From contig NZ_CP014782.1 in assembly GCF_002005305.1 (NCBI RefSeq), positions 744,001-808,000 of the forward strand: 64,000 nucleotides of DNA. The letters run 5' to 3'. This DNA comes from Shewanella psychrophila (GTDB lineage Bacteria > Pseudomonadota > Gammaproteobacteria > Enterobacterales > Shewanellaceae). The notes under the pieces are model-generated. The model had not been told where the DNA came from, ran no database searches, and saw nothing but the letters and a program-made list of their open reading frames with translations. The position numbers and the translations under genes are program-made. Shown one piece after another: positions 1-9,973 of this stretch (position 1 is the stretch's first letter; each line of letters starts with the position of its first letter).

Positions 1-584
1 CCTTAGACTGGGTCAACCTTTATGCCATGGCGGTGAATGAAGAAAATGCTGCCGGAGGCCGAGTGGTTACCGCGCCCACCAATGGCGCCGCGGGGGTGAT
101 CCCCGCCGTACTCGCCTGGTTTATCAAGTTTAAGTCAGATAAAGATGAAGATATCGTGACCTTCCTGTTAACTGCTGGTGCTGTGGGCTTGTTATTTAAA
201 CAAAATGCCTCTATCTCGGCAGCCGAAGTGGGCTGTCAGGGAGAGATAGGCGTGGCGTGTTCTATGGCTGCTGCCGGGTTAACGGCGGCGTTGGGCGGGA
301 GCCCTGAGCAGGTAGAAAATGCAGCCGAAATAGGCATGGAGCATAATCTGGGGCTGACCTGCGACCCCATAGACGGCCTGGTACAGGTTCCCTGTATCGA
401 GCGCAATACTATGGGGGCGGTAAAAGCCATTAATGCCAGCCGACTCGCTTTATTGAGCGACGGCACTCATTACGTACATCTCGATGACGTCATCAAGACC
501 ATGCATCAAACGGGTCTGGATATGATGTCCAAATACAAAGAAACCTCCCAAGGTGGCCTGGCCATCAATGTCATCGCTTGCTAA
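1..584 (+). CDS. sdaA: L-serine ammonia-lyase, C-terminal part (cut by window start)
   Basis: This enzyme deaminates L-serine to pyruvate and ammonia in the cytoplasm using an oxygen-sensitive [4Fe-4S] cluster. The frame is open from base 3, so the N-terminal part lies outside the window. The visible part has the family signature GGRVVTAPTNGAAGVIPAVL and cysteines in GCQGEIGVACSM, GLTCDPIDGL and VQVPCIERN that bind the cluster in this family. It is followed after 16 nt by glyA and then by gcvH and gcvP, so it supplies the exit from glycine via serine to pyruvate. It ends normally at a TAA stop. Confidence 0.95.
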   Translation, partial: LDWVNLYAMAVNEENAAGGRVVTAPTNGAAGVIPAVLAWFIKFKSDKDEDIVTFLLTAGAVGLLFKQNASISAAEVGCQGEIGVACSMAAAGLTAALGGSPEQVENAAEIGMEHNLGLTCDPIDGLVQVPCIERNTMGAVKAINASRLALLSDGTHYVHLDDVIKTMHQTGLDMMSKYKETSQGGLAINVIAC

Positions 585-600
585 TTAAAGGAATATAATA

Positions 601-1896
601 ATGAAAAGCCAGTACACCTCACACCAACTCGCGCATTTTTTCGGCGCAGGTCTTGCCGCTACTGATGGGGACATTCAAGGCGCTATTGAGCTTGAATCTC
701 AACGACAAGAGCAGCAGATTGAGTTGATAGCCTCGGAAAACATAGTGTCTAAGGCGGTCATGGAAGCCCAAGGCACGTCGTTAACGAATAAGTATGCCGA
801 AGGGTATCCGGGACGCCGTTATTATGGCGGCTGTGAGTATGTTGATATTGTCGAGCAACTGGCCATAGACAGAGCTAAAGCGCTGTTTGGTGCCGAGTTT
901 GTCAACGTGCAGCCTCATTCTGGTGCTCAGGCAAACGGCGCGGTTTTCCAGGCGCTGTTGCAGCCCGGCGATACGATATTAGGCATGTCTCTGGATGCTG
1001 GTGGTCACCTGACCCATGGCGCACGCCCAGCGCAATCTGGTAAGTGGTTTAATGCCATTCAATATGGGGTAAAGCAGGGAGATTGTCTGGTGGATTTCGA
1101 GCAAGTCGAAGCCCTGGCCAGAGAGCATAAGCCAGCGATGATAATCGCCGGCGGTTCAGCCATTCCTCGCGAGTTAGATTTCGCCCGTTTCAGAGCCATA
1201 GCCGATGAAGTGGGGGCTTATCTTATGGTGGATATGGCCCATATCGCAGGTTTAGTGGCCACTGGGCATCATCAGAATCCCATTCCCCATGCACATATCG
1301 TGACCACTACGACCCACAAGACATTAAGGGGCCCTCGCGGCGGCTTGATCCTCACCAATAACCAAGATATTGCTAAGAAAATTAACTCGGCAGTGTTCCC
1401 CGGTCTGCAAGGCGGCCCCTTGATGCACGTTATTGCAGGCAAGGCCGTGGCACTGGGTGAGGCGTTAGAGCCAGAATTTAAGACTTATATCGGTCAGGTG
1501 CTGGAGAATGCAAAAGCCATGGCGCAGACCCTGAAATCCAGAGGCTGCGATATCGTTACCGAAGGCACAGACACACATCTTATGTTAGTGGATCTCAGAC
1601 CTAAGGGGCTCAAGGGCAACCGGGCTGAGGAGAGCCTCGAACGTGCAGGCATCACCTGTAATAAGAATGGTATTCCTTTCGATACAGAGAAGCCCATGGT
1701 CACATCGGGTATTCGATTGGGCACACCAGCGGGCACTACTCGGGGTTTTTCCCGTGAAGACTTTATTCAGATAGGCCACTGGATTGGCGATGTGCTGGAC
1801 GGCTTAGCGTTAAACCCTGATGACAATAGTGACGTGGAGCAAAAAGTACTGGCACAGGTGCAGGGGCTTTGCGGTAAATACCCCTTGTATCGATAG
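601..1896 (+). CDS. glyA: Serine hydroxymethyltransferase, copy 1
   Basis: This PLP enzyme interconverts serine plus THF and glycine plus 5,10-methylene-THF. The 431-residue protein carries the substrate/PLP segment LIASENIVSKAVMEAQG, the YAEGYPGRRYYGGCEYVD block and the PLP lysine in TTTTHKTLRGPRGG (about K240). An extension of roughly 20 residues precedes the usual SHMT start. The ATG is preceded by AAAGGAA. The gene sits directly between sdaA and gcvH, which suggests it takes methylene-THF made by the cleavage system to turn a second glycine into serine for SdaA. It is a diverged paralogue of the second glyA at 10298, not a recent duplicate. P. aeruginosa has a comparable glyA2-sdaA-gcvH2-gcvP2-gcvT2 set. 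Confidence 0.95.
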   Translation: MKSQYTSHQLAHFFGAGLAATDGDIQGAIELESQRQEQQIELIASENIVSKAVMEAQGTSLTNKYAEGYPGRRYYGGCEYVDIVEQLAIDRAKALFGAEFVNVQPHSGAQANGAVFQALLQPGDTILGMSLDAGGHLTHGARPAQSGKWFNAIQYGVKQGDCLVDFEQVEALAREHKPAMIIAGGSAIPRELDFARFRAIADEVGAYLMVDMAHIAGLVATGHHQNPIPHAHIVTTTTHKTLRGPRGGLILTNNQDIAKKINSAVFPGLQGGPLMHVIAGKAVALGEALEPEFKTYIGQVLENAKAMAQTLKSRGCDIVTEGTDTHLMLVDLRPKGLKGNRAEESLERAGITCNKNGIPFDTEKPMVTSGIRLGTPAGTTRGFSREDFIQIGHWIGDVLDGLALNPDDNSDVEQKVLAQVQGLCGKYPLYR

Positions 1897-2000
1897 CCCT
1901 AACGTAGCGTTAACTCAGGCGAATAGAGTCTGGGTTAACAAGAGTCAAATAATATCGTTACTCGTTGAATAAAAAAGAATTCAAGCCAGGAATAAGAATA

Positions 2001-2387
2001 ATGAACGCAATCGAAAATAACTATAAATTTGCCACTACCCATGAGTGGGTGAAAGACAATGGTGATGGCACTGTCTTAGTTGGGATCTCACAACGTGCTC
2101 AAGAGCTGTTAGGCGATGTGGTCTTTGTTGAGCTGCCTGAAGAGGGCGATATCACTACAGCCGGTGAAAACTTCTCTTTGATTGAATCGGTTAAAGCCGC
2201 ATCGGATGTGTATGCGCCTGTATCGGGTGAAGTGCTAGCCGTCAATGAAGCGTTAGATGACAGCCCTGAGACGGTGAATGAATCCCCCTTCGATGAGGGC
2301 TGGATAGCTAAGATAAAGCTATCAGATCCTGCAGATTTGGATAACCTCATGAGCTACGAGCGTTATCTCGCTAGCCTCGAAGATTAA
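2001..2387 (+). CDS. gcvH: Glycine cleavage system H protein
   Basis: GcvH is the lipoyl carrier that shuttles the aminomethyl group between P, T and L proteins. I chose ATG at 2001 because AGGAATAAG precedes it and the protein then has the normal length of about 128 residues; the frame is open further upstream but without homology. The lipoylation site lies in SLIESVKAASDVYAPVSGEV, with the modified lysine near position 65. Sixteen bases separate it from gcvP, so the two are co-transcribed. There is no gcvT between glyA and gcvH, although gcvT often sits next to gcvH. Confidence 0.96.
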   Translation: MNAIENNYKFATTHEWVKDNGDGTVLVGISQRAQELLGDVVFVELPEEGDITTAGENFSLIESVKAASDVYAPVSGEVLAVNEALDDSPETVNESPFDEGWIAKIKLSDPADLDNLMSYERYLASLED

Positions 2388-2402
2388 ACAGGGGCAAACA
2401 AG

Positions 2403-5285
2403 ATGGCTAGAGATGACTTGAAAACCGTGAGTTTACTCACTCAACTTACAAGCAGTAATGAGTTTATCACCCGCCATAATGGCCCGGGTGAAAAAGAGCA
2501 GGCTGTGATGCTGGAAGCTATCGGTGCCGAGTCGATAGCGGCACTTATTAAGCAGACCGTTCCTGAGAATATTCGTCTTCCGGGGCAGATGGCGTTAGCA
2601 GGCCCAATGAGTGAAGCCGACATGTTAGCCTCACTCAAGGTCATTGCCGGTAAGAACATCATCAATCGCAGTTACATAGGTCAAGGTTACTACGATACCC
2701 ATGTACCCAATGTCATTTTGCGCAATGTGATGGAAAACCCAGGTTGGTATACGGCGTATACCCCATATCAGCCCGAAATAGCCCAAGGTCGACTGGAAGC
2801 CTTACTCAATTATCAACAGATGATCATGGATCTTACTGGCATGGAGCTGGCCAATGCTTCTTTACTCGATGAAGCGACGGCGGCGGCGGAAGCCATGTCT
2901 TTGTGTAAACGCGCTGGAAAGAGCAAGAGTAACCTGTTTTTCGTGGCCGATGATGTGCATCCACAGACATTGGATGTGATTAAGACCCGTGCCGAGTACT
3001 TTGGCTTCGATATTAGTGTGGCTCCGGCAGCAGAGGTCGCAGAGCTTGATGTCTTTGGCGCCTTGTTGCAATACCCAGGCTCTACGGGTCAAGTACAAGA
3101 TCTGCAAACGCTTATCTCTCAGGTACAGAGTAAAAAAGCCTTAGTGGCTGTGGCGAGCGATCTGCTAGCCCTCACTGTGCTCAAGTCTCCTGGCGAGATG
3201 GGCGCGGATCTGGTGATCGGTAGTGCCCAGCGTTTTGGTGTTCCTATGGGATTCGGCGGTCCACATGCCGCCTTTATGGCGACGAAAGAGAAGTACAAGC
3301 GTACAATACCAGGCAGAGTGATCGGTGTGTCTATCGACAGCAAGGGCAAACCTGCGCTTCGCATGGCAATGCAGACTCGTGAACAACATATCCGCCGCGA
3401 AAAAGCCACCTCAAATATCTGTACAGCACAGGCACTGCTGGCCAACATGGCTTCTTTCTATGCCGTGTACCATGGTCCAGGGGGACTGAAAAAAATAGGC
3501 CGCCGGGTACATCATCTGACTGCGATATTAGCCGCAGGACTCGAGGCATCGGGTATTGAACTGGCTTATAAACATTTCTTCGATACCGTGACGCTAAAGA
3601 CGGGGGATAAGACGCAAGCTATTTATGAGCGCGCCCTTGAGGCGGGATTGAACCTGCGTCTGCTACCGGGTGCCTTGGGGATAAGTCTCGATGAAACCAC
3701 TAAGTCAGACGATGTCGAAGCCCTGTTGCTGGCGATAACCGGCGAGACCCAGAGTATAGCGGACTTAGATGCCCGCATTTCTGCCAACGAATTTGCCGCT
3801 ATTCCGGCAAATTGCATCCGTGAGTCTGCGTATCTGACCCATGAGGTGTTCAATCGCTATCACAGCGAGACTCAGATGCTGAGGTATCTCAAGACATTAG
3901 AGAATAAAGATTTTTCTTTAACACACGGCATGATCCCACTGGGGTCTTGTACCATGAAGCTCAACGCCACGGCGCAGATGATCCCGGTCACTTGGCCTGA
4001 ACTGGGTAAGTTACATCCCTTCGTGCCTCAAAATCAAAGTCTGGGTTATCAGGAGATCGCCGAATCATTCAGTGAGATGCTCAAAATCGTTACTGGTTAC
4101 GATGCCTTCTCTTTGCAACCTAATTCAGGGGCTCAGGGGGAATATGCGGGTCTTATCGCTATTCAGCGATATCATGCTAGCCGCGGCGATAGTCACAGAA
4201 ACATCTGCCTTATTCCAAGCTCTGCCCATGGTACCAATCCGGCGAGTGCGGCCATGGTGTCTATGAAGGTGGTGATCGTCGATTGTGATGATAAGGGCAA
4301 CGTGGATATTGATGATCTGGCAGCTAAGATAGCGTTACATGAAGCGCGACTGTCTTGTATCATGATCACTTATCCTTCGACCCATGGGGTCTATGAGTCT
4401 GGTATTCGTGAGATCTGCGAGCGGGTGCATCAGGCTGGCGGTCAGGTGTATCTCGACGGCGCTAACATGAATGCTCAGGTAGGCCTGACATCACCTGGCT
4501 TTATCGGCTCGGATGTATCCCATCTGAATCTGCATAAAACTTTTTGTATCCCCCATGGCGGCGGTGGTCCAGGAATGGGGCCGATTGGCGTTAAATCTCA
4601 TCTGGCGTCTTTCCTACCTGGCCATGGTATCCATAATACTCAGGGAGCCGTGTCGGCAACGCCTTTGGGTAGTGCCTCGATTCTACCTATCTCCTGGGCT
4701 TATATCGCCTTGATGGGCGCATCGGGTCTGACCAAGGCAACTGAGCTTGCCATCCTCAATGCTAACTATCTGATGGAAAAGCTGCGGCCTCATTACCCTG
4801 TTCTGTATTTGGGAGATGAGGGACGGGTGGCTCATGAGTGCATCATAGATCTTCGTCCTCTTAAGGAGAGCTCTGGGATCAGCGAAGAAGATGTGGCAAA
4901 GCGTTTAATGGATTTTGGTTTCCATGCGCCGACCATGTCATTCCCCGTGGCTGGCACTTTGATGATAGAGCCAACCGAGAGCGAATCATTGGGTGAACTG
5001 GATAAATTTGTCCATGCCATGGTGAGTATTCGGAGTGAAATTGCCAAAGTGGAAAGCGGTGAGTGGAGCCTGAGTGATAATCCTCTGGTGAATGCTCCGC
5101 ATACCATGGGCGATCTCAGTGGGGCTGAGTGGACCCATCCATATTCGCGGCAGCAGGCTTGCTTTGCAGGGCTCGATGCTCACAAGAATAAGTTCTGGCC
5201 CAGTACCAATCGTATCGATAACGTCTATGGCGATCGCAACTTGATCTGTAGTTGCCCGAGCATAGACAGTTATCGGGATGACTAA
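2403..5285 (+). CDS. gcvP: Glycine dehydrogenase (decarboxylating), P protein
   Basis: GcvP decarboxylates glycine and transfers the aminomethyl group to lipoyl-GcvH. The 960-residue protein is full length for the single-chain form. It has the N-terminal half with YIGQGYYDTHVPNVILRN, the C-terminal catalytic half with MIPLGSCTMKLNATAQM, and the PLP lysine in HLNLHKTFCIPHGGGGPGMG (about K712). The sequence GAQGEYAGL and glycine-rich loops match the family. It ends the sdaA-glyA-gcvH-gcvP operon; the porin gene follows after about 120 nt. No frameshift or missing motif was seen. Confidence 0.97.
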   Translation: MARDDLKTVSLLTQLTSSNEFITRHNGPGEKEQAVMLEAIGAESIAALIKQTVPENIRLPGQMALAGPMSEADMLASLKVIAGKNIINRSYIGQGYYDTHVPNVILRNVMENPGWYTAYTPYQPEIAQGRLEALLNYQQMIMDLTGMELANASLLDEATAAAEAMSLCKRAGKSKSNLFFVADDVHPQTLDVIKTRAEYFGFDISVAPAAEVAELDVFGALLQYPGSTGQVQDLQTLISQVQSKKALVAVASDLLALTVLKSPGEMGADLVIGSAQRFGVPMGFGGPHAAFMATKEKYKRTIPGRVIGVSIDSKGKPALRMAMQTREQHIRREKATSNICTAQALLANMASFYAVYHGPGGLKKIGRRVHHLTAILAAGLEASGIELAYKHFFDTVTLKTGDKTQAIYERALEAGLNLRLLPGALGISLDETTKSDDVEALLLAITGETQSIADLDARISANEFAAIPANCIRESAYLTHEVFNRYHSETQMLRYLKTLENKDFSLTHGMIPLGSCTMKLNATAQMIPVTWPELGKLHPFVPQNQSLGYQEIAESFSEMLKIVTGYDAFSLQPNSGAQGEYAGLIAIQRYHASRGDSHRNICLIPSSAHGTNPASAAMVSMKVVIVDCDDKGNVDIDDLAAKIALHEARLSCIMITYPSTHGVYESGIREICERVHQAGGQVYLDGANMNAQVGLTSPGFIGSDVSHLNLHKTFCIPHGGGGPGMGPIGVKSHLASFLPGHGIHNTQGAVSATPLGSASILPISWAYIALMGASGLTKATELAILNANYLMEKLRPHYPVLYLGDEGRVAHECIIDLRPLKESSGISEEDVAKRLMDFGFHAPTMSFPVAGTLMIEPTESESLGELDKFVHAMVSIRSEIAKVESGEWSLSDNPLVNAPHTMGDLSGAEWTHPYSRQQACFAGLDAHKNKFWPSTNRIDNVYGDRNLICSCPSIDSYRDD

Positions 5286-5408
5286 TATTCAACCTTTTTA
5301 ACACTCTCTGTGGGGCTGTTTCATACAGCCTCAAAGGGAGCGCTTTGCCGTCGTAATGTCAAGTTGAGTCGTCTGCCATTGCATTTATCTCGTACTAAGG
5401 AAAGAGAA

Positions 5409-6482
5409 ATGAGAAATATAAAATCAAAAACAGTATTACTTCCTTTGATTATTGCCTTGCCTACCTTTGGGCTTCAGGCTAATGATGAAGATGTGAGTAG
5501 AGAAGCGTTGCAGACAGAGCTTAATCAGATCCGTTTACGGTTAGCCACCTTAGAGGAGCAGGAGAAGGCCGATGCTAATGCCAGCGGACAGACTGAAAGC
5601 ATGTCCAATAGCATCAACTTCTATGGTTCTTTACGGCCAACGTTCGGGGTCACGATGTCGGGCTCAGATGATACCTGGGATGTGGGTGATGCCTTGTCTC
5701 GGATAGGGATCGCGGCGGAGCAGGAACTTGGCCATGGCTTAACGGGGTTTGCCAGAGGCGAGTTCAAGGTCAATATAGAAGGTAATGGTGATTTTGGTGA
5801 GGCACGTAAAGCCTATGTGGGAATAAAGGGTGGCTTTGGCCGCGTGGCTATCGGTAAGCAGTCGTCGACGCAATATCGTTTCATTGCCGAGCCCGTGGAT
5901 ATCTTCAACCGCGCCGCGACACCACTGGCCTATGACAGTGCCAGTCCGTTTCGGGTGAATAACTTAGTGACCTATCGTAAAGACCTAGGCGACTTTAGCT
6001 TCTCGGTAGATTCTCAGTTTGATGGCGACAAGGATGCCAACGCCAGTGACTTTTTCAACACGGGTTTGGCTTATAATAGTGACTTGCTTCGCGCTGCCGT
6101 AGCTTATTACAGTAAAGAGTTGGATGACGGTAAAGAGGAGACGGCTTATGGTGTTTCTTTGTTTAAGAGTCTAGGCGACTTGTATCTGGCTGCCGCTTAT
6201 CAAGACAGAGATGTGGATAATGTCAGTGGTTCAACACTGGATTTGGTTGGCGCCTATGCCATCACAGAGATCTATAAGCTCAAGTTAGGGGCATCAAACT
6301 TTGATGACGGTATCGATGATATAAGCTCAGGTAACTACAAAGCCTATAACACCACGTTAGAGTGGCAAGGAACTGCGGATTTCCGCTTGTTCCTGGAATA
6401 TCAAAAGACAGATTTCGAACACAGAGACGCCGATGATTCCATCATGGTGGGTATGCGTTACGATTTTGACTATAAGTTCTGA
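5409..6482 (+). CDS. Gram-negative porin, outer membrane
   Basis: I place the start at ATG 5409, behind AAGGAAAGAGAA. This gives a clean signal peptide (MRNIKSKTVLLPLIIALPTFGLQA, cut before NDEDV) and a 357-residue protein. A charged, probably coiled-coil segment (about residues 28-60) is followed by repeated amphipathic beta-strands, such as FYGSLRPTFGVTMSGS and GFGRVAIGKQSS. The chain ends in phenylalanine (MRYDFDYKF), as outer-membrane beta-barrels do. It belongs to the OmpC-like general porin group; substrate cannot be read from sequence. It lies behind gcvP and before a strong terminator, so it may be partly co-expressed and admit amino acids or betaines, but that is inference. Confidence 0.85.
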   Translation: MRNIKSKTVLLPLIIALPTFGLQANDEDVSREALQTELNQIRLRLATLEEQEKADANASGQTESMSNSINFYGSLRPTFGVTMSGSDDTWDVGDALSRIGIAAEQELGHGLTGFARGEFKVNIEGNGDFGEARKAYVGIKGGFGRVAIGKQSSTQYRFIAEPVDIFNRAATPLAYDSASPFRVNNLVTYRKDLGDFSFSVDSQFDGDKDANASDFFNTGLAYNSDLLRAAVAYYSKELDDGKEETAYGVSLFKSLGDLYLAAAYQDRDVDNVSGSTLDLVGAYAITEIYKLKLGASNFDDGIDDISSGNYKAYNTTLEWQGTADFRLFLEYQKTDFEHRDADDSIMVGMRYDFDYKF

Positions 6483-6530
6483 TAAGCGCTTAGGGATGAA
6501 AACTTAAGATAAGTCATCAGGCTTATTTGT

Positions 6531-6571
6531 AAAAACGGAACTTGTTGCCATTAAGCTCAAGTTCCGTTTTT
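6531..6571. terminator. Strong rho-independent terminator after the porin gene
   Basis: A perfect 14-bp inverted repeat (AAAAACGGAACTTG at 6531-6544 and its complement at 6558-6571) encloses a 13-nt loop. The A and T runs at the ends make it a potential bidirectional terminator. It closes the sdaA-glyA-gcvHP-porin block. Confidence 0.85.
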
Positions 6572-7358
6572 CATTCTCTGATCTGAAACGGGTTTAACGT
6601 CTACTAGAAGCACTGATAATTCGTGTTAAATAGGGTTTATCTCAATCAAGGTATTATTCATCACCCTTTAATCGAATTGACTTCATTTTTGTGATAAAAC
6701 AAACCTCTCGCTTAACGAATTAACTTATAACACTAATCATCTGCCCTTAACTGTGCTGAAGACAAGCTAGTTTACTCACAATGGGTCGTTATTATTAAGA
6801 CTGGCAATGTGCATGTTTAACTGAGGGGGGAGATGATTTCTTAGTTGTAGTCATCTATTTCAAGGCCATCTTTTAGTAAAATATAATAGTCAACTTCTTG
6901 TTTTTTACATCCTGATAACTGACTGAACACGACTCCCCATAAAATAATGTCCAATTATTATTTTACTGATATTGACTAATTAACCTGATGCTTTTTATAG
7001 TAATAATTCTCCATGTAAGCGCCGAATGTTTTTGTAGTCAATATTTGAGAAAATATGGCATCAATTAATAGGACAACCTATGTTAAATCTGATAAACAGT
7101 TGAGCGATAAAGAACTTCATTTTATTACGATCGTACGGACAATGAGGTACTATTTACTCGTCGACAGGCTAGGTCATATGAGGGAGCTTGACTAAGCTCC
7201 TAAAGACTGGCCGCCAGCCAGGGGATTTTATGACTCTGAACATCCCCTGTGAATAACTGACGATATAGTAAAGCAATTAGACTTGATTCGAACACTGGAA
7301 ACTGGCGTCGCCTATCCGATTATTCATATAAATTGATCAATGTTCTGGATTTGATAAA
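6572..7358. other. Gene-free AT-rich stretch upstream of the AraC-type activator
   Basis: About 790 bases hold no convincing coding frame. Most is AT-rich and without clear structure. Near its end, between 7183 and 7248, three inverted repeats lie side by side: GGAGCTT/AAGCTCC at 7183-7200, CTGGC/GCCAG at 7207-7221, and AGGGGAT/ATCCCCT at 7220-7248. They lie 110-175 bases before the activator gene and may be its control region or a structured leader. Confidence 0.5.
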
Positions 7359-8414
7359 ATGGTAAAAGAAGTAGATAAACGAGAATTTAGTCGTGTTATG
7401 CGTGATGCAAATAGTGCATTTATCGCGTTAGATGAGGAAAAATGCAAGACAATAAGAGTAGGATTTGTGCTACTTGAGCATTTTTCCATGATGGCCTTTA
7501 CGGCCGCCATGGATACATTAGTCACGACAAACCTAGTACGTTCAGCTCCCTTATTTACCATGTCTACCTTTGGATTGTACTCTTCATCTGTTAAAAGTGA
7601 CCTTAATTTAAATATATCGACAGATTTTACCATTGAAGATCTGATTATTGATGATTATGTATCAATGGATGCGATCATTATTTGTGGTGGTTATCGCAGT
7701 TCGCTCAATGAATCAGTACATCTTTCCGCAAAACTGAAGTTATTGGATAAGAAAAATATTGTTTTAGGCGGTTTATGGAATGGAGCCGTAGCACTTGCTC
7801 ATACTGGGCTGCTAAATCATAAAGCCTGCTCCGTACATATAGATAACCATGCCTTTATTAAAGAGCATTTTCCTTATATCTATCTATCTGAATATGTTTT
7901 CAAAATAGATGGTAACTATATGACTTGCGCAGACCCAAATAGTGCCTTGGAGATGATGTGCGTATTTATTGAATCTTGTTTTGGCGGTGATACCGTGCGG
8001 GCTATTCGCGAAATATTAATGTGTAACCAAGTCGAAAATAATAACGAAGCCACATTAATGAAAGCCGCCGATGATCCGGCTTTTCCCGATACATTGCGCA
8101 ATATATTACAATTAATTAAATCTAACATTGAGGAGCCTTTACAGCCCCATGAAATCAGTTCCTATGTGGGATTATCACGACGATACATAGAGCGCTTGTT
8201 TCAAACTCATCTAGCAACAACACCATCACGGTATTATCTTGAATTACGGATCACACATGCTCGTCGGTTATTATTACAAAGCAACGATTTGATAGGAAAT
8301 ATAGCGGTAGCCAGCGGTTTTCATAGTACGACCCATTTCAATCACTGTTTTAAAGCCTATTTTGGTTTATCACCGAGTCAAATTCGTAAAAAGTACCGCT
8401 GTGAACCCTTTTAA
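7359..8414 (+). CDS. GATase1/DJ-1-AraC type activator, GbdR/SouR-like
   Basis: This 351-residue transcription factor has an N-terminal DJ-1/PfpI (class I glutamine amidotransferase-like) ligand domain, roughly residues 30-200, with VGFVLLEHFSMMAFTAAMD and GGLWNGAVALAHTGLL. A C-terminal pair of AraC helix-turn-helix motifs follows (about 245-345; SRRYIERLFQTHL and IAVASGFHSTTHFNHCFKAYF). That architecture is shared by GbdR (glycine betaine/dimethylglycine) and SouR (sarcosine) of Pseudomonas, which activate glyA-sox genes. The glyA-soxBDAG-purU operon is nearby, so sarcosine or betaine is the probable inducer. The sequence alone does not separate GbdR from SouR. The ribosome binding site is weak. 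Confidence 0.85.
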   Translation: MVKEVDKREFSRVMRDANSAFIALDEEKCKTIRVGFVLLEHFSMMAFTAAMDTLVTTNLVRSAPLFTMSTFGLYSSSVKSDLNLNISTDFTIEDLIIDDYVSMDAIIICGGYRSSLNESVHLSAKLKLLDKKNIVLGGLWNGAVALAHTGLLNHKACSVHIDNHAFIKEHFPYIYLSEYVFKIDGNYMTCADPNSALEMMCVFIESCFGGDTVRAIREILMCNQVENNNEATLMKAADDPAFPDTLRNILQLIKSNIEEPLQPHEISSYVGLSRRYIERLFQTHLATTPSRYYLELRITHARRLLLQSNDLIGNIAVASGFHSTTHFNHCFKAYFGLSPSQIRKKYRCEPF

Positions 8415-8494
8415 GCTATTTATCGCTAACAATAACAAGCCTCCATTATCAAGTGGAGACTTGTACGTATGCTAATCGTTGATTTGTGGTTGTA

Positions 8495-9973
8495 TTAATT
8501 AGGCTGAATGGGCTCAACTCCCAGTGTCGGTGTATTTTCGGCTTCTGTCTGTTTTTGTTCAGCATTGGTTAATTTAGGAGAGAAGCGTCCGGTTGCCGCA
8601 TAAAAAAGTCCAATTAAGGGGGATATCCAACAGGCAAACGCCAAAGGGATATAGAGTAAATTTTCTATATTGCCGTCAGCAATACCTAAACCTAATGCGG
8701 TAATGACGACGGCTCCTCCTGCGTTCCAGGGAATAAGTGGTGAGATTAAGGTTCCACCTTCTTCAACTGCCCGTGAAAGGTTAAGCTTAGAGTAACCTTG
8801 CTTTATGTATGCAGGTGCAAACATTCGACCCGGTAGGCTAATCGATAGGTAGGGATCTCCAGCCACTAAGTTAGTGACGACGGCGGTTCCCATTGCCGCT
8901 GCCTGCAGTCCAAAAAAGGAACGGGTTTTGTTTAATATCACTTCAATAATGCTTTCTAAGCAATGTGTACTCTCTAACGCGCCGCCAAAGCCCAGTGAAA
9001 TCATGACCAGAGTGATCACCCAGGCCATTGACTGAATGCCACCACGGTTAAGCAAGGAATCTAGCTCTGTTACACCGGTATGAATACTGAATCCATTCTG
9101 CATAAATTGAAAAATTTCATGTAAAGAGAAACCTTGAACAACCACCGCAAGTACAGCACCGGCAACCACACCAGCAAACAAGGAGGGTAATGAAGGCATG
9201 CGTTTTAAAGAGAGAAATAACACAATGGCTGGAGGCAGTAATAGCCATGGAGAGAGACTAAAGCTAGTTTCGAGTCCTGTAGTGATAGTATTAATCGTTG
9301 AAAAATCAACTGATTTTGAATCAATTACATAGAAACCAACAAATAAATAGATACATAATGAAATGAGCATCGAGGGGAGAGTTGTTGGAACCATATTCTT
9401 GATATGATCAAACAGATTTACGCCAGTCACTGCGGGCGCTAAATTGGTTGTATCCGATAATGGTGACATTTTATCACCAAAAAACGCCCCAGACACCACG
9501 GCCCCAGCAGTCCAATATATGGGGATATCAAACCCTGCCCCTATGCCGACTAATGCCAGACCTATCGTGCTCACCGTTCCCCAAGACGTTCCTAATGATA
9601 CTGAAACAATCGCGCACAATAGCATGCCTGACGCGAGGAACAATTCAGGGCTTAGAAGCTTAAGGCCATAATATATCAATACTGGTACTGTGCCACTGGC
9701 TATCCATATCGCCACTATCATGCCAACAGTAATTAAGATGGCGATAGAGGGTAATGCGATCCGTAAGGCATTGAACACACCAGCTTCAATATCGTGCCAT
9801 TTATACCCTCTGAACCGCGCAAGTATAGCGGTTATTCCGATTCCTATAGCCAAAGGAATGTGAGGGGTAAAGTCGTTAAATACAAATAATTGGATAGCGA
9901 GTAAAAGGAGTGTGAGCGCAATGGGGAGTAAGGCCATCGTAAAACTTGGTTTTATACCCTTATTATGATTCAT
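8495..9973 (-). CDS. NhaC-family Na+/H+ antiporter-type transporter
   Basis: This inner-membrane transporter of about 492 residues has some 11-12 hydrophobic segments and family motifs such as SLGTSWGTVSTIGLALVGIG and GAFFGDKMSPLSDTTNLAP, typical of NhaC. Two in-frame ATGs occur. AAGGAAG (9981-9987) is only 1 nt from the first (9979) but 7 nt from the second, so I take 9973 as the start. It is transcribed away from glyA2-sox and shares their upstream region. Known NhaC proteins exchange Na+ for H+; whether this one carries a sarcosine-pathway compound instead cannot be seen. The C-terminal tail is hydrophilic (TNAEQKQTEAENTPTLG). Confidence 0.85.
   Translation of the reverse strand: MNHNKGIKPSFTMALLPIALTLLLLAIQLFVFNDFTPHIPLAIGIGITAILARFRGYKWHDIEAGVFNALRIALPSIAILITVGMIVAIWIASGTVPVLIYYGLKLLSPELFLASGMLLCAIVSVSLGTSWGTVSTIGLALVGIGAGFDIPIYWTAGAVVSGAFFGDKMSPLSDTTNLAPAVTGVNLFDHIKNMVPTTLPSMLISLCIYLFVGFYVIDSKSVDFSTINTITTGLETSFSLSPWLLLPPAIVLFLSLKRMPSLPSLFAGVVAGAVLAVVVQGFSLHEIFQFMQNGFSIHTGVTELDSLLNRGGIQSMAWVITLVMISLGFGGALESTHCLESIIEVILNKTRSFFGLQAAAMGTAVVTNLVAGDPYLSISLPGRMFAPAYIKQGYSKLNLSRAVEEGGTLISPLIPWNAGGAVVITALGLGIADGNIENLLYIPLAFACWISPLIGLFYAATGRFSPKLTNAEQKQTEAENTPTLGVEPIQPN

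Noticed and set aside
1909..1939. Inverted repeat GTTAACTCAG/CTGGGTTAAC between glyA and gcvH, as terminator or riboswitch part
   Set aside because: It has no T tract and the surrounding bases do not show the conserved core of a glycine riboswitch, so I do not call it.
8495..9973. Calling the transporter a BCCT-type betaine/sarcosine carrier because of its neighbours
   Set aside because: Its motifs are those of NhaC antiporters, not of BCCT or sodium:solute symporters.
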